Part shown: in pieces, positions 43,701 through 53,845 of the stretch
Numbering within the stretch: position 1 is the stretch's first letter
How the letters are laid out: each line of letters opens with the position of its first letter
Notes under the pieces: model-generated
The model's input: the letters and a program-made list of their open reading frames with translations, nothing else
Databases searched by the model: none
What the model was told of the DNA's origin: nothing
Translations under genes and position numbers: made by a program
From: Catellatospora sichuanensis
GTDB lineage: Bacteria; Actinomycetota; Actinomycetes; Mycobacteriales; Micromonosporaceae
Length of the DNA stretch: 64,000 nt
NCBI RefSeq assembly: GCF_007483665.1
Contig: NZ_VIQO01000011.1
Span: 248,001-312,000 of the forward strand
Direction: 5' to 3'

Positions 43701-46700
43701 CGTAGCCGATCGCCTCCCGGACTACATGGTGCCCTCGGCCGTGATCGTGCTGGACCGCCTTCCACTCACCGCCAACGGAAAGGTCGATCGGCGCGCGTTG
43801 CCCGCGCCCCGATACGAGACCACGGAGGACCGGGACCGCCCACGCACCGCGCGGGAGGAGATGCTGTGCGGTCTGATCGCGCAGACCGTCGGTCTGGAAC
43901 ATGTCGGTGTGGACGACGACTTCTTCCGGCTGGGCGGCCACTCGCTCGCCGCGATCCGGCTGGCCGGCCGCATCCAGTCGGTGCTCGGCGCGGACGTGAC
44001 CGTCCGCGATGTGTTCGAGAACCCCACGGCCGCACGTCTGGCCGCCGTGCTCGACCGGGCCGGAAACGTACGAATCCCGCTCGTGGCCCGGCTCCGGCCG
44101 GCTGACCTGCCCCTGTCGCAGGCCCAGCAGCGGCTCTGGTTCCTGCACCGGGTCGGTGGCTACCGGTCGGCCTACAACGTGCCGATGGCGCTGCGGCTGC
44201 GTGGCGAGCTCGACCTGTCGGCGCTGCGCGCGGCGTTCCGGGATCTGGTGGCACGGCATGAAACCTTGCGTACGGTCTTTCCCGAGCACGACGGTTTGCC
44301 GAGCCAGCGGATCCTCGACCCGGCGGACGCGACGACGGCGTGGCGGGTGGTGACCGCACCGGAGGGCGATCTCGGCGCGCTTCTGGCGGACGAGGCGGCA
44401 TACGAGTTCGATCTGGGCGCGGAGCCGCCGCTGCGGGTGATGCTGGCACGTGTCGGTCCCACCGAGCACCTGCTGTCGGTGGTGGTGCACCACATCGCCA
44501 TCGACGGTCTGGCGGTGCAGCCGTTCTGGCGAGATCTCGCTGACGCGTACGCGGCCCGGTCCCGGGGGACGGCACCGCAGTGGGCTGCGCTGCCGGTCCA
44601 GTACGCCGACTACACGCTGTGGCAGCGCGAGGTGCTGGGAGACGAGCGGGATCCGCACAGTCTGGCCGCCGCCCAACTGGCGTACTGGCGCGGCGTCCTG
44701 GCCGGCGTGCCGGAGCAGCTGAACCTGCCCTTCGACCGGCCGCGGCCGGCCACCCCCAGCTTGGACGGCGGCGCGGTGCTGGTCGAGTGCGCGCCGAGCA
44801 TTCACCAGCGTCTGAGCGAGCTGGCCCGGTCCCGCGGCGCGACGGTGTTCATGGTCGTCCAGGCCGCGGTCTGCGCACTGCTCACCAGGCTGGGGGCCGG
44901 GACCGACATCCCGCTGGGGACCCTGGTGGCCGGGCGTACCCACGACGCGCTGGACGACCTGGTCGGCTTCTTCGTCAACACGCTGGTGGTGCGTACCGAC
45001 ACCGCCGGGGATCCGACGTTCACCGATCTGCTGGCTCGGGTCCGCGGGGCGACCCTGGCCGCGTTCGCCCACCAGGACCTACCGTTCGATCGAGTGGTCG
45101 AGGAGCTCAGGCCGGCCCGCTCCATGGCCCAGAACCCGCTGTTCTCGGTGATGGTGACCCTCGCTGACGCGCCCGACAGCGAGATGGCCTTCGCCGACAT
45201 CGACGCCGCGGCCGAGACCATCCCGCTCAGGGACGCCAAGTTCGACCTGACTTTCACCTTCTCCGCCCATCGTTTCGCAGACGGCCGACCGGCACGGCTG
45301 GCCTGTCTGATCGACTACCGGACGGATCTGTTCGACCACGCGACCGCCGAACGGGTCGCGGGGATGCTGGCCCGCGTCCTGGAGCAGGTCGCCGAAGATG
45401 CAGAGCTGCGCATCGGCCGGACGGAGATCCTGTCCCCCGCCGAGCGGCACCAGGTCCTGGAAGCGTGGAACGACACCGGTCATCCACGAACGGGCCTGAC
45501 GCTCGCGGACCTGTTCGAGGAACAGGTACGGCGCACGCCCGACGCCCCGGCCGTGGTGTGCGCGGACGACGAGCTCAGCTATGCCGAGTTGAACCGGTGG
45601 GCCAACCGGCTCGCACACCATCTGATCGGCATCGGCGCCGGGCCCGACCGGCTGGTGGCGATCGCGCTCCCGCGGGGCGTGGAGTTCGTGGCGGCCGCAC
45701 TCGCGGTCGCCAAGACGGGCGCGGCCTACCTGCCGATCGATCCGCGGTATCCGGCCGACCGGATCGCCTACATCCGCGACGACGCCCGTCCGCTGTTCAC
45801 CCTGGACCGGCTGCCGCAGGTCGCCGGCCGGCCGGACGCTGATCCGCGGCGCGACGTCAGCCCGGCGGACGCGGCGTATGTCATCTACACCTCGGGGTCG
45901 ACCGGTAAGCCCAAGGGCGTGGTCGTGGTCCAGGAGGCGATCGCGAACCTGCTGGAGTGGCAGCGCCGCAGCGAGCCGCTGGGCGCGGAGCACGTCATGA
46001 TGGCCCGATCCAGCTGGAGTTTCGACTCCTCCGTCTGGGAGATGTGGTACCCCCTCATCTGCGGCGCGAAGCTCTGTGTCGTACCGGACGACCTGCTCGC
46101 CGACCCGGAACTGCTGGGCGCTTATGCCGACCGCAACGGCGCCACTCATGTCGTGTTCGTGCCGTCGCTGCTGACCGAGGCACTGCCGTCGCTGAAGCGG
46201 GGAATGCGGCTCTACTCCGGCGGCGAGGCCCTGCCGGCCACACTCGTGCGGCGGGCCGGCCCGCTGGTCAACCTTTACGGCCCGACAGAGACGACGGTCG
46301 TCGTCACCGTGTGGTCGGGTGCCGGCGACGACATCTCGGGGGTCAGCGCACCGATCGGCCGGCCGGTGGCGAATGTGCGGGCCTATGTACTGGACGAGGC
46401 TCTGCGGCCGGTCCCCATCGGGGTGGTGGGTGAGCTGTACCTCGCCGGGGTCCAGTTGGCCCGCGGCTACCTGGACCGTCGCGGGCTGACCGCGCAGCGA
46501 TTCGTGGCATGCCCGTACGGCCCGCCGGGGGAACGGATGTACCGGACCGGTGACCTGGTCCGCTGGCTGCCCACCGGGGAGCTGGAGTACCTGGAGCGCA
46601 TCGACGACCAGGTGAAGGTCCGCGGGTTTCGGATCGAGCCCGGTGAGGTCGAGTCGGAGATCTCCCGGGACGCGGACGTCGCCCAGGTCGCCGTGTCGGC

Positions 46701-47865
46701 CCGCAAGGATCGTCCCGGGGACCTGTACCTCGCGGCCTATGTCGTGCCTGCGACGCCGTCGTTCGACGTAGGGCGGCTTCGTGACCGGCTGACCCGGGTG
46801 CTGCCGTCGTACATGGTGCCGGCGCACTTCGTGCTCCTGGAGGAGTTGCCCGTCAGCGCCAACGGCAAGCTGGACCGCGCGGCGCTGCCCGCACCGGACC
46901 GGCTCGTGAACGCCGGTGATGCCGGGCCGCGGACACCTCGCGAGGAGATCCTGTGCCAGCTCTTCGCCGAGGCGCTCGGCCTCGACCGGGTGGGTGTGCT
47001 GGACAACTTCTTCGAACTGGGCGGGCATTCGCTGCTGGCGGTCCGGTTGATGAACCGGATCAAGGCGAGTCTCGGCGTCGGCCCGGGTATCCAGGACCTG
47101 TTCCAGGCGCCCACGGTGGCCGCGCTGGCGGCCCGGCTGGACGGTGGCTCTCATGCAGATCCATTCGGCGTCGTACTGCCCATCCGGCAGCGCGGCACCG
47201 CCGCGCCTCTTTTCGTGGTCCACCCGGTGACCGGCCTGAGCTGGTGCTACGCCGGTCTGAGCCGCTACCTGCCCGAGGAGGTCCCGATCCTGGGGCTTCA
47301 GGCGCGCGGTCTCGGCGCCGCCGAGCCGCTGCCGCCGAAGATCGAGGAGATGGTGCACGACTACCTGGAGCAGGTTCGCCGCATTCAGCCGCAGGGCCCA
47401 TACCGCCTGCTGGGGTGGTCGTTCGGAGGCAATGTGGCCCATGCCATGGCCGTCGAGCTGCAGCGGCAGGGACATGAGGTCTCTTCGCTGGTCCTGTTGG
47501 ACAGCTACCTGTACGGGGGCACCGCGACCGAAGTGCCGGAGGCGGATGAGCTGGCAGTGCGGCTACATCTGCAGTACGGGGCCCTCAACAACCTCGACGA
47601 GCGCTACCTGGCGGACATCGCTCTCGTGTCGCGCAACAACATCGGGCTGGCCGACGGGTACGAGCCCGGAACCTTCCGGGGAGACGTCCTGTTCGTGCAG
47701 GCAGACGGCGGCCGTCCCGAGGCCAGGGACCCGGCGGGATGGCGCGATCACGTCGACGGGCACGTGGAGGTCCGCCCTGTGCCGTGGGGTCACTACGAGC
47801 TCATGCAGCCTGAACCGCTGGCACAGATCGCAACCATGATCAACGAATATCTGCAGACGGGATGA
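37720..47865 (+). CDS. Three-module NRPS: C-A-PCP-C-A-PCP-C-A-PCP-TE
   Basis: 3381 residues from a GTG 7 bases after a G-run (an ATG two codons later is possible). Domains: C1 ~15-440 (HHIVTDG ~145), A1 ~465-960, PCP1 Ser in EHGGHSLL ~1016; C2 from ~1077 (HHIAGDG ~1205), A2 from ~1537, PCP2 RLGGHSLA ~2067; C3 from ~2129 (HHIAIDG ~2257), A3 from ~2593, PCP3 ELGGHSLL ~3097; TE from ~3160 with GWSFGG ~3231. Pocket codes read by eye: A1 DTEDMGYVDK (acidic, so probably a basic residue such as Arg, Orn or a cyclised derivative), A2 DAYWWGGTFK (valine-like), A3 DSWVYGLVVK (unassigned). No epimerase. It starts with a C domain, so it needs an acyl or aminoacyl donor, plausibly Ser on the free PCP. Leu 671 uses TTA. 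Confidence 0.95.
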   Translation: MAMSDPLPYDEVRPAKLPPMSFGQERMWWLQQLDPHSTAYGVLLAFEFSAPVDRRALAAALAKLVDRHRILRTRYVTDAAGLPTVDVVSGFAIPLSWHDTTEAPHWLPIADAAASVPFDLALAPPIRAMAVTCADGPDVLILSMHHIVTDGWSLGLFERDLLALYRAELGEPDTGLDPLVAQYDEFADAQRTRLNEAVLGEYLDYWTGELADFEVLELPLDHSRPTVPDFTAGSVSATMSAERTAELRELANRERCAISSALAAAFSILLSAHSGQQDITIGSIQAGRALRKYKDLIGYFVNTVVLRTRLDTAGTFRELLKHVNAKALEGYRRQDTPFERVVAAVQPQRDSGRNAIFDVICVHNGDRRTDAGGTRVEAFKRVYRTESVVRFDLELDTIVLDGSLTIKIGYRKDLFAQRTAARLLRQYVLILEQVVANPDVELTAINLLDPAERGLVVDAWNRTDRPVGEGLMDGCLALRAARDPDGIALVFAGSAMTYAELNSRVNRLARVLVSYGVAAEVAVGLALPRGSEQIVALLAVLKAGGVCVPIELDHPRERIAQVLSDSRPAVLVTVGAVRESLPDAVGGARFLVLDEASDIALIAAASAADLTDRDRLAPLRPDNAAYVIYTSGSTGRPKGVVVALRSLRNLLAYQEAELFGPHAEKLGRERLRVGLSAALSFDTSWEGPLAMLAGHELHLIEEDVRRDPHRLVAYVGTHGLDFLDITPSYAEQLVEAGLLDGSTGAPSLLMLGGEALGQELWDRLRSTRGVDSRNYYGPTECTVDALSWPVAESGRPLVGRPLWNTRAYVLDAALRPVPPGMPGELYLAGVQLARGYLGRPALTAERFVANPFGPAGARMYRTGDLVRWTDDGAIAYLGRVDEQVKIRGFRIEPGEVELALRRHPDVAHAAVIVRGDAAAQRRLVAYVVSRSGRVDSAALRRFLGDLLPTYMIPAAFVGLDELPLTTSGKLNRRDLADPEPEAAGTGRSRRSPREEILCGLFADLLGKDVVRAFDDFFEHGGHSLLATQLLSRVRASFGAELSVRDVFENPTPAGLAAIMDREKGTWTPLSARARPERLPLSPAQQRLWFIAEAQGPSSTYNIPVAYRLSGSLDLPVLRAALADVVERHEALRTIFPVADGTACQHILPPGDAHTDPAVVDVAPGEWPSILRRAAEYRFDLTVDLPIRCWVFRLARQEHVLAITLHHIAGDGWSMGPFWRDLAAAYRARSAGEPPGWQPLPVQYADYTLWQQELLGDEADPTSLAARQLAHWRSALDGLAEELPLPADRPRPGTPSDRGDGVALTLPPELQRRLRELALQTRSSMCMVLQAAVAALLHHHGAGTDIALGGVVAGRRDEKLNDLVGFFINTQVLRYDLSGDPTFHELVARVREADLTAYDCQDLPFERIVEAVNPVRSLARHPLFQVMLVYQNADESTLSLPGIEASPVWFDTMTAKFDLAFSFLEPAGDEGIHCLVEFATDLFDRATVEQICGRLERVLSAMVADPHRPIGQVSLLTGEERDQVLVTWNGTDRLPQACSVPERFDAQVARNPDAIAVSCGRRALTYRQLDASANRIAAALVAHGVQPEQRVALLSERSIESVAATLAILKAGAAYVPLRQADPTDRIKQVISESGTVFMLVGAGMSARATEFGVPSSVLPSRLLDDGPAEAPPAVRISPDRLAYVIYTSGSTGVPKGVAVTHRNIVELTADRRWDGGAHDRVLLHSPPAFDASTYELWVPLLRGGQVVVAPPGELEVDGLAAELARHRVTGLWLTSGLFQLVADARPQCLATVREVWTGGDVVPASAVRRVLEHCPGTAVTNGYGPTETTTFATGHRAEAATAPTSGFPIGAPLDNTNVYVLDGALRPVPPGVVGELYIAGTGLARGYLGRPATTSERFVACPFGTPGSRMYRSGDLVRWNKGGLLEYLGRADDQVKLRGFRIELEEVTASILAHPGVAQAVAVVREDQPGDKRLVGYVVAAAARPADPQAVRQFVADRLPDYMVPSAVIVLDRLPLTANGKVDRRALPAPRYETTEDRDRPRTAREEMLCGLIAQTVGLEHVGVDDDFFRLGGHSLAAIRLAGRIQSVLGADVTVRDVFENPTAARLAAVLDRAGNVRIPLVARLRPADLPLSQAQQRLWFLHRVGGYRSAYNVPMALRLRGELDLSALRAAFRDLVARHETLRTVFPEHDGLPSQRILDPADATTAWRVVTAPEGDLGALLADEAAYEFDLGAEPPLRVMLARVGPTEHLLSVVVHHIAIDGLAVQPFWRDLADAYAARSRGTAPQWAALPVQYADYTLWQREVLGDERDPHSLAAAQLAYWRGVLAGVPEQLNLPFDRPRPATPSLDGGAVLVECAPSIHQRLSELARSRGATVFMVVQAAVCALLTRLGAGTDIPLGTLVAGRTHDALDDLVGFFVNTLVVRTDTAGDPTFTDLLARVRGATLAAFAHQDLPFDRVVEELRPARSMAQNPLFSVMVTLADAPDSEMAFADIDAAAETIPLRDAKFDLTFTFSAHRFADGRPARLACLIDYRTDLFDHATAERVAGMLARVLEQVAEDAELRIGRTEILSPAERHQVLEAWNDTGHPRTGLTLADLFEEQVRRTPDAPAVVCADDELSYAELNRWANRLAHHLIGIGAGPDRLVAIALPRGVEFVAAALAVAKTGAAYLPIDPRYPADRIAYIRDDARPLFTLDRLPQVAGRPDADPRRDVSPADAAYVIYTSGSTGKPKGVVVVQEAIANLLEWQRRSEPLGAEHVMMARSSWSFDSSVWEMWYPLICGAKLCVVPDDLLADPELLGAYADRNGATHVVFVPSLLTEALPSLKRGMRLYSGGEALPATLVRRAGPLVNLYGPTETTVVVTVWSGAGDDISGVSAPIGRPVANVRAYVLDEALRPVPIGVVGELYLAGVQLARGYLDRRGLTAQRFVACPYGPPGERMYRTGDLVRWLPTGELEYLERIDDQVKVRGFRIEPGEVESEISRDADVAQVAVSARKDRPGDLYLAAYVVPATPSFDVGRLRDRLTRVLPSYMVPAHFVLLEELPVSANGKLDRAALPAPDRLVNAGDAGPRTPREEILCQLFAEALGLDRVGVLDNFFELGGHSLLAVRLMNRIKASLGVGPGIQDLFQAPTVAALAARLDGGSHADPFGVVLPIRQRGTAAPLFVVHPVTGLSWCYAGLSRYLPEEVPILGLQARGLGAAEPLPPKIEEMVHDYLEQVRRIQPQGPYRLLGWSFGGNVAHAMAVELQRQGHEVSSLVLLDSYLYGGTATEVPEADELAVRLHLQYGALNNLDERYLADIALVSRNNIGLADGYEPGTFRGDVLFVQADGGRPEARDPAGWRDHVDGHVEVRPVPWGHYELMQPEPLAQIATMINEYLQTG

Positions 47866-48089
47866 CGTACATGCCTAATCCGTTCGAAGACGAAGCCGGG
47901 ACGTATGTGGTTCTCGTCAACGCCGAGGGCCAGTTCTCGCTGTGGCCCGAGCGGATCGAGGTGCCGGCCGGCTGGGAGATTGCCAACGGCCCGGCCGGAC
48001 GCCGGGAAAGCCTGGACTACATCGAGCAGCACTGGACGGACATGCGCCCGAAGAGCCTCGTCGCCCAGCAGCGGGGAAACGCGGCATGA
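47862..48089 (+). CDS. MbtH-like protein
   Basis: 75 residues with the family blocks [33 protein letters not shown] and [12 protein letters not shown]. Such proteins bind adenylation domains and are needed for their folding or activity. Its ATG overlaps the NRPS stop (ATGA), so the partner is that NRPS and perhaps also the stand-alone A protein. An internal ATG at 47871 would also serve as start. Confidence 0.95.
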   Translation: MTYMPNPFEDEAGTYVVLVNAEGQFSLWPERIEVPAGWEIANGPAGRRESLDYIEQHWTDMRPKSLVAQQRGNAA

Positions 48090-49057
48090 GCACCGGCGAG
48101 AACGTGGCCGAAGCGGTCGAGATCGAGCAGCTCAGCCGCACCTATCAGCGTAAACGCGACGAACAGCCGCGGCTGGCCCTGGACCATGTCGAGCTGAGGA
48201 TCCAGTCCGGTGAGGTGCACGGCCTACTCGGTCCCAACGGCGCCGGCAAGACGACACTGTGCAAGATCCTGTCTACGGTCCTGCTTCCCACTTCCGGCAC
48301 GGTACGGGTGGCCGGGCACGACGTGGTGACCGAGACCGACGCGGTACGTCGTCTGATCGGGATCGCGTTCGGCGGCGAGCGCGGCCTGTACACCCGGCTG
48401 ACCGCCCGGCAGAACCTGATGTACTGGTCGGCGCTGTATCGGCAGTCCAGCCGGGAGGCGAGGACGCGTGTCGGGTCCCTCCTGCACCGGGTGGGGCTCG
48501 CCGACCGGGCCGACGAGCGGGTCGAGACGTTCTCCCGGGGCATGAAGCAGCGCTTGCATCTGGCTCGTGCGCTTGTCGGCGATCCGCGGGTGCTGATCCT
48601 GGATGAGCCCACGGTGGGTATGGATCCGGTCGCGGCCCGCGACTTTCGGGTGTTGGTCGGTGAGCTTCGCACGGAGGGGCGGACCATCCTGATCACCACC
48701 CACGACATGGCCGAGGCCGAGGCGGTCTGCGACCGGGTGTCCTTGATCGACGGCGGACGGCTGGTCGCCACCGAGGACCCGCGCACGATCGGCAGGTGGC
48801 TGTCGGCCTACGAGCGCATCACGGCGGAGGTGGTCGGCTCCGACCTGGCCGACCGGCTCCAGCAGCTGCCGGGCGTGGCGGCGGTCAGGACCGAAGGGCC
48901 AGGGCGGGTGATCGTCGAGACCGACGCCGAGGGCGCCTGCGCCGAAGTGCTCCGGGTCCTGGTCGGTGCCGGCGTGACCAGCATCAGCACCGGCCGGCCC
49001 ACGCTGGAGGACGTGTACCTGAAGGTCGTCGGCGACCGCGGCCTGGTGGTGCGCTGA
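48086..49057 (+). CDS. ABC exporter ATP-binding protein
   Basis: 323 residues starting at the ATG that overlaps the MbtH stop. Walker [17 protein letters not shown], signature [15 protein letters not shown], Walker [15 protein letters not shown] and TTHDMAEAE are intact, and a DrrA-like C-terminal domain follows (residues ~235-323, ending [17 protein letters not shown]). It should drive export of the NRPS product through the two permeases, also giving self-resistance. Confidence 0.92.
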   Translation: MSTGENVAEAVEIEQLSRTYQRKRDEQPRLALDHVELRIQSGEVHGLLGPNGAGKTTLCKILSTVLLPTSGTVRVAGHDVVTETDAVRRLIGIAFGGERGLYTRLTARQNLMYWSALYRQSSREARTRVGSLLHRVGLADRADERVETFSRGMKQRLHLARALVGDPRVLILDEPTVGMDPVAARDFRVLVGELRTEGRTILITTHDMAEAEAVCDRVSLIDGGRLVATEDPRTIGRWLSAYERITAEVVGSDLADRLQQLPGVAAVRTEGPGRVIVETDAEGACAEVLRVLVGAGVTSISTGRPTLEDVYLKVVGDRGLVVR

Positions 49058-49824
49058 TGCGCCTGTTCTGGGCGTCCGCGCGGTTCCAGGCCTTGAAGCT
49101 GCGCCACTCGCTGGATGACCTGATGGTACTGGTCACGCTGCCGCTGTTCACGATCGCGTTCATGGCCATCGTGACCGAGGCGGGCCGGTTCGACCTTGCC
49201 CCGTACGCGGTGGTCGGCACGGGAATCATGGCCATCTGGAGCATCGCCCTGTTCGTGTCGGGCGAGATCATCGACAGTGAGCGGTGGAACGGGACCCTGG
49301 ATGCGACCGTGGCTGCCCCGGCGTCACTGGCCACCATCGTGCTGGGGCGGATCGCGGTGGTGACCCTGATCAGCCTCTTTGGTCTGGCGGAGAGCGCATT
49401 CGCGGCCTGGGCCGTCTTCGGGGTCTGGGTGCAGGTCCACCACGTCGGCGTCTTCCTGCTCACCCTGGCGTGCACGTTCTTCGCGATGGTCGGCACAGCC
49501 ATGATCATGTCAGGGTTCTTCGTACTGGCCAGGTCGGCTGTCCAGTTCCAGAACTCGATGTCCTACCCCTTCTACGTGCTGGGCGGAGTCTTCGTCCCGG
49601 TGGCGGTCCTTCCCGGATGGCTTCAGCCGGTGAGCAAGGTGGTGTTCCTGTCCTGGGCAGCGGATCTGCTACGAGACTGCCTGCAGCCGGCTCCGGTCAC
49701 CCAGGTGCTGCTCCGGCTCGGCATCATCCTGCTGCTCGGCGCCGTCGCCATGGCGATCGGATACGTGTTGATCAGACGGGTACTGCACCGGGTGCGGCAT
49801 CAGGGGACGGTGAGCTTCACGTGA
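49057..49824 (+). CDS. ABC-2 type permease 1 of the exporter
   Basis: 255 residues with six predicted membrane helices (for example LDDLMVLVTLPLFTIAFMAI and LRLGIILLLGAVAMAIGYVL) and the ABC-2 hallmark EIIDSERWNGTLDATVAAP, the cytoplasmic loop that contacts the ATPase. Start overlaps the ATPase stop by one base (TGATG). Pairs with the next permease to form a heterodimer. Confidence 0.88.
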   Translation: MRLFWASARFQALKLRHSLDDLMVLVTLPLFTIAFMAIVTEAGRFDLAPYAVVGTGIMAIWSIALFVSGEIIDSERWNGTLDATVAAPASLATIVLGRIAVVTLISLFGLAESAFAAWAVFGVWVQVHHVGVFLLTLACTFFAMVGTAMIMSGFFVLARSAVQFQNSMSYPFYVLGGVFVPVAVLPGWLQPVSKVVFLSWAADLLRDCLQPAPVTQVLLRLGIILLLGAVAMAIGYVLIRRVLHRVRHQGTVSFT

Positions 49825-50627
49825 GGGCCGCGATAGGGGACAACGCACGCGTCCTGCGGTACGCGTTCATCAGCGCGATGGCCGACCTTCGCGCCATCTA
49901 CACCTGGCGGACCTGGACCTTCGCCTGGCTGCTCCGGATGCTCGCCCAGGTTTCCATGTTCGCCCTGCTGGGCAAGATGCTCGGATCGGCGGCGCGGACA
50001 CAGTACCTGCTCGTCGGTAACGCGGTCCTGGTCATGGCGTTCGCGGTACTGGCCATCTGCGCGTCGACGGCCTGGGAGCGGATGGCCGGCACGCTGCCGC
50101 TGCTCATCGCGAGCCCGACGGCGCCGTTCGTGGTCTTCGCCGGCCGCAGCGTGCAGTGGCTGCTCGACGGGGTGGGATGCAGCCTTGTCTCCCTGTTCCT
50201 GCTGGCTCCCCTGTTCGGCGTGCGCCTGCCGATGCCGGCGGCCCTGCTGGTGGTTCCGCTGGTCGTACTGATCGCGGTGTCCGTCTACTGCTTCGGGCTC
50301 GTCCTGGCCTCGATCGCGCTGCGGGCCATGCGGTTGCGCAGTCTGATCGCCAACACCGGAAGCCTCTCCCTGATGGTGTTGGCCGGGGTTCAGGTCTCGG
50401 TTTCCTTCTGGCCCGCGCCGGTGCAGTACCTGGCGAATGTATTGCCGCTGACGCACGGTCTGCAAGCCGTTCGCGAGGTCCTGGCCGATGGACGCCTGGC
50501 CGACATCGGTCGGCAGGCGGCACTGGAATGCTCGGTCGCCCTGGGCTGGCTGGTCCTTGCCGGTCTGGCCTTCCGGCACCTTGCCGAAAGCGGGCGCCGG
50601 GACGGGTCGATCGAGTTCGGAGGCTGA
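49821..50627 (+). CDS. ABC-2 type permease 2 of the exporter
   Basis: 268 residues from a GTG overlapping the previous stop (GTGA). Six membrane segments, with the loop STAWERMAGTLPLLIASPTA matching the ABC-2 contact loop and PLTHGLQAVREVLADG near the end typical of DrrB-like permeases. Last gene of the NRPS-MbtH-exporter operon. Confidence 0.87.
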   Translation: MRAAIGDNARVLRYAFISAMADLRAIYTWRTWTFAWLLRMLAQVSMFALLGKMLGSAARTQYLLVGNAVLVMAFAVLAICASTAWERMAGTLPLLIASPTAPFVVFAGRSVQWLLDGVGCSLVSLFLLAPLFGVRLPMPAALLVVPLVVLIAVSVYCFGLVLASIALRAMRLRSLIANTGSLSLMVLAGVQVSVSFWPAPVQYLANVLPLTHGLQAVREVLADGRLADIGRQAALECSVALGWLVLAGLAFRHLAESGRRDGSIEFGG

Positions 50628-50734
50628 TGCTTTCCCGGAGCATCGGGTCGAACGCGATGGTTCTTCGCGATGGTGGGCGGGGGCGGCTCGGAGCCGGTTC
50701 AGCTCGCGGCCGGCTGACACCCGCAGCGAGCTGC

Positions 50735-51925
50735 CTACTGCCAGGTGACGCGGGCGGTGGTGCCGTCGGATGCCAGCTCGCAAGCTCTCACCTTGGCCGG
50801 CGCCTCGCCGATGACCAGGAGGGTGCCGGGCAAGGCGTCTCGCAGCAGCCAAGGGATGTGGCTCGGCATGCCGGACCGGCTGCCGGGGCGTGGCACCAAC
50901 ACGAGCGCCGCGGGGCTGGGGCCACCCTTTTCGTGCAGGCGCCAGGCGACGGTGAAGGCGTCGAGCTGCCGGGGTTCGAGCAGTGGGAGCACAGCTGCTT
51001 TCCCTGCGGCGAAGGCGAGCATTTCGTCGACATGTTCGACATCGGAGGTGTCACAGGCCCTCAGGTCCACTGCCGGGCCTTCGTAGGTGCCGGGAGTGTG
51101 GAAGATGCCTGCGTCGCCGGGCAGGGTCCTGCGCTGCAGGACCAGCGGTTCGTCGTCGGTGTCGACGAGGAACTCCAGCTCCACGCACCGGGTCCCGGCA
51201 CCGGTCATCGCCGCCAGCTCCGCCAGTATGGCGCAGAGGCGCTCAGCGCTCCGCCGCGCGAGTGGCCCGGCTTCCCGCAGCGTCGCGCTGTCGGGGAAGC
51301 GGTGCGCCTGACCGCCACCGCCCCACGGCGCGATTTCGACGATAGGTTCGCCTTCCCGCACGTACGCTGTGCCCTGCCAGGCCAGTCTTGGCAGCAGGTC
51401 CATCACGATGAGGCCGGCGTCGCGGGGTTCGTCGGTGGGTAGATCGTGCAGTCGGTGGCACAGCGTCGCGTACGCCTTGTAGAGGGTGCTGGGGAAGGTC
51501 AGCGGTTCAGCCTGCGGCCAGCTCGGGATGAACTGCGTGGAGTCGAGGCCCGGTGGGCGGTCTCCTTTGGGCCCTGGCCAGCGCATGCTGCTGCGCAAGA
51601 CGGTGGCCAGGCCGTTGCGGTCGACGAGTGCCTCAGTGAGCACGTCGTGGAAGCCGCGCAGTCGGTCTGACAGTGTCGAGGGGATGGTCGACGCGCCTGG
51701 CAGTTCGGTCTGTTCGAGCGGTAGACGGTCGACATGTGCTCTGGTGTAGAAGGTGGCCAAAGCGTCCACGCCCAGCACGGAATATGATACGAAGGGTGCG
51801 CCGAGCGCACGCGTGTTTCGTGCCAGTTCCACCATTTCGGCTGCTTTGTCGCCGACGATGCTGCGCAGTTCCCGCGGTGAATCCACGTCAGCGAGTTCCC
51901 GCGCTTGGTAAAGGCCACGAACCAT
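50735..51925 (-). CDS. PEP-synthase/PPDK-like ATP-grasp protein (copy 2)
   Basis: 396 residues from ATG 51925; an upstream in-frame start would add a low-quality tail. Same layout as the gene at 21929-23101: IVGDKAAEMVELARN, VLRSSMRWPGPKGDRPPGLD, KAYATLCHRLHDL, LAWQGTAYVREG, VELEFLVDTDDEPLVLQRRT, GIFHTPGTYEGPAVDLR. Only the ATP-grasp part of PEP synthase is kept. It is divergent from the lanthipeptide-type operon and its role there is unknown; ATP-dependent phosphorylation or ligation is the best guess. Confidence 0.7.
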   Translation of the reverse strand: MVRGLYQARELADVDSPRELRSIVGDKAAEMVELARNTRALGAPFVSYSVLGVDALATFYTRAHVDRLPLEQTELPGASTIPSTLSDRLRGFHDVLTEALVDRNGLATVLRSSMRWPGPKGDRPPGLDSTQFIPSWPQAEPLTFPSTLYKAYATLCHRLHDLPTDEPRDAGLIVMDLLPRLAWQGTAYVREGEPIVEIAPWGGGGQAHRFPDSATLREAGPLARRSAERLCAILAELAAMTGAGTRCVELEFLVDTDDEPLVLQRRTLPGDAGIFHTPGTYEGPAVDLRACDTSDVEHVDEMLAFAAGKAAVLPLLEPRQLDAFTVAWRLHEKGGPSPAALVLVPRPGSRSGMPSHIPWLLRDALPGTLLVIGEAPAKVRACELASDGTTARVTWQ

Positions 51926-52074
51926 GAGCGCCGAGTCTAGCCCCGGCCCTTCAGCAAGGCGTCGGCATCGGCTGCCGCCACAGGTTCCGGCCGAGCAGGA
52001 CACGGACAAGCGGACCCGGCCGTGAATGCCTGCCTGATACTATTTTGGAACGATTCGCGAAGGAAGGAACCGAA

Positions 52075-52500
52075 ATGAGCAACGATGCGTTCAGCCAGCA
52101 TCCGTACGTCGACGGCGTCCGTCCCGACCCGGCTGCGGCGCCATCGGACGTCATGGAACTGGTCGGCTTCGCGGGCAACAGCAGCAGGCCGGGTTATCAG
52201 CGGATCTACCTGACCTTGGCGCTGGACTACTACGCCGAGTTCGCGTCCGGTGATTTGCTGTATACGGCGCAGGTGCCTGCGGACGCATCGCCGTTTCCCG
52301 GCCACGAGGTAGTCGCCGTCACCGTGCGACGCGACGCGACCATCGACTACACCTGGACCAGCCACGGCCAGCATAAAGCGGATTTCGATCTCGACGTCCG
52401 CTTGGAGGCACGGCCCCGGGATGCATATGCGTTCGGGCCCTTCGAACCCCGCCGGACCGAACCTGAAGGTACCTGCCCGAGCCGTCTTTGCCCGCAGTGA
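52075..52500 (+). CDS. Candidate class I lanthipeptide precursor with large leader
   Basis: 141 residues from ATG 52075, 6 bases after GAAGGAAGGAAC. Most of the chain looks like a folded domain (DVMELVGFAGNSSRPGYQRI, YLTLALDYYAEFASGDLLYT, HEVVAVTVRRDATIDYTW). The tail ends EPEGTCPSRLCPQ: one Thr, one Ser and two Cys in nine residues, the only cysteines in the protein. Ser to the last Cys (SRLC) has ideal spacing for a lanthionine ring. The LanC gene starts 16 bases downstream. That this is the LanB/LanC substrate is inference from position and tail; a non-precursor accessory protein remains possible. Confidence 0.55.
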   Translation: MSNDAFSQHPYVDGVRPDPAAAPSDVMELVGFAGNSSRPGYQRIYLTLALDYYAEFASGDLLYTAQVPADASPFPGHEVVAVTVRRDATIDYTWTSHGQHKADFDLDVRLEARPRDAYAFGPFEPRRTEPEGTCPSRLCPQ

Positions 52501-52516
52501 GTCGCACGACTCGCGC

Positions 52517-53845
52517 ATGATCGGCGACTCGGTGGCTTCGACTGCGCAGCGGCAGGCGGGGCCGCACCCGTGGCGAGCAGTCGCCACGTCGAGCCAGCAG
52601 GAGCGAGCGTTGCGACTGGCATTGAGCATCGCGATCACGCTCCGGCAGCCGCCGGCCGCCGCGCCGACGAAGAAGTGGTTGCGCTCCTCGGTTGCCGAAG
52701 GCGATGCCGGGATGGCCCTGATGTGCGGCTATGTCGGCGCCTGCTCGGATGATCCAGCGTGGTGGGCATGGGCCCACCGATATCTGCAGCGCGCCGCGAC
52801 GTTCGCCGCACGCGAAGGCCCGGTACCTTCCGGGCTGTTCGACGGCCTGGCGGGGCTCGGTTTCGTGGCATCGTCGCTCGCCCGAGCAGGCAGCAGATAC
52901 CAGCGTCTGCTTGCGTCGATCGACGACGCGCTGCACCGGTACCTCGACCGGCCGCCGGGCGAGGACGGAGCCAGAGGTCCGCGGCTCGACTTCGATGCCG
53001 AGGGCGGCCTGGCCGGCGTGGGCACGTACCTGCTTCAGCGAGCCGACGAGCCGGGCGGCCTGGCCGGCGCAACCAGGGTGGCGGAGATATTGATCGGCGA
53101 CGCCCTGGACCGTGCCACGCCACCACCGTGGGCAAAGGTCGGCGACGCGGTGCACGGATTCTTCCGCACCCAGTTCCCGTACGGCTTCGTCGATTGCGGG
53201 CTCGCCCACGGGGTGGCCGGTCCGTTGGCGTTCCTGGCCCGATCGCGGGCGCTGGGTGTGCGGGCGGAGCGGCTCGACGAAGCCCTTCGGCATCTGGTCA
53301 CGTGGCTGGCTGCGTGCCGGCGGGACGACGCCTACGGCCCCCGGTGGCCGGTGGGCGTTCCGCTCGACACCACCGGACGCGTCGCCGGCGGCTTCGACGA
53401 CACCGGTAGACCTCCGCCGGACGCCTGGTGTTACGGGACGCCCGGGGTGGCGCGGACGCTCTGGCTGGCCGGCACCGCCATGGACGACGGCGCCACGTGT
53501 GAGTGGGCTGCCGATGCGATGCTGGCCGTCTACCGGCGGTTGGCTGACTGCGAACACGTCATCGCGCCCGGCCTGTGTCACGGCCTGGCCGGCCTGCTGC
53601 AGATCACGATGCGGTTCCACCATGACACCGGCGACGAGCGGTTCGGCCACCACGCTCAGGCGCTACTCGACCGGCTGCTCGTGCTGCACGAACCCGACAG
53701 CGCCTACGGCTATCGCGAGCACGACCATCCGCGCAATCCGGATAATCCCGGCTTTGTCGACGGTGCTGCCGGGGTGGCGATGACCCTGCTCGCCGCCTCG
53801 ACCGACGTGGCGCCGGACTGGGACAGGATGCTCCTCATTGCCTGA
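52517..53845 (+). CDS. LanC-like lanthionine cyclase
   Basis: 442 residues from ATG 52517 (a frame-start further up overlaps the candidate precursor and is not used). Alpha/alpha-barrel GxxG repeats are visible: SGLFDGLAGLGFVASSLARA, GLAHGVAGPLAFLARS, and the zinc ligands Cys305 in DAWCYGTPGVARTLW and Cys354-His355 in LCHGLAGLLQ. It adds cysteine thiols to dehydrated Ser/Thr. Its stop overlaps the LanB start. Confidence 0.9.
   Translation: MIGDSVASTAQRQAGPHPWRAVATSSQQERALRLALSIAITLRQPPAAAPTKKWLRSSVAEGDAGMALMCGYVGACSDDPAWWAWAHRYLQRAATFAAREGPVPSGLFDGLAGLGFVASSLARAGSRYQRLLASIDDALHRYLDRPPGEDGARGPRLDFDAEGGLAGVGTYLLQRADEPGGLAGATRVAEILIGDALDRATPPPWAKVGDAVHGFFRTQFPYGFVDCGLAHGVAGPLAFLARSRALGVRAERLDEALRHLVTWLAACRRDDAYGPRWPVGVPLDTTGRVAGGFDDTGRPPPDAWCYGTPGVARTLWLAGTAMDDGATCEWAADAMLAVYRRLADCEHVIAPGLCHGLAGLLQITMRFHHDTGDERFGHHAQALLDRLLVLHEPDSAYGYREHDHPRNPDNPGFVDGAAGVAMTLLAASTDVAPDWDRMLLIA

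Noticed and set aside
40000-47475. Long leftward frames inside the NRPS gene
   Set aside because: Antisense to conserved NRPS domains, with His/Arg/Gly-rich composition typical of shadow frames.
50684-50696. CGGCTC-GAGCCG palindrome after the exporter operon as terminator
   Set aside because: The centre is a single base, too small for a stable hairpin loop without breaking the stem.
52045-52074. Upstream TTG start for the candidate precursor
   Set aside because: The ATG at 52075 has a clear purine-rich ribosome site at proper distance; the TTG has none.
52421-52516. Extended N-terminus for the LanC protein starting at 52421
   Set aside because: It would overlap the end of the candidate precursor gene in another frame; the ATG at 52517 right after that gene's stop fits better.
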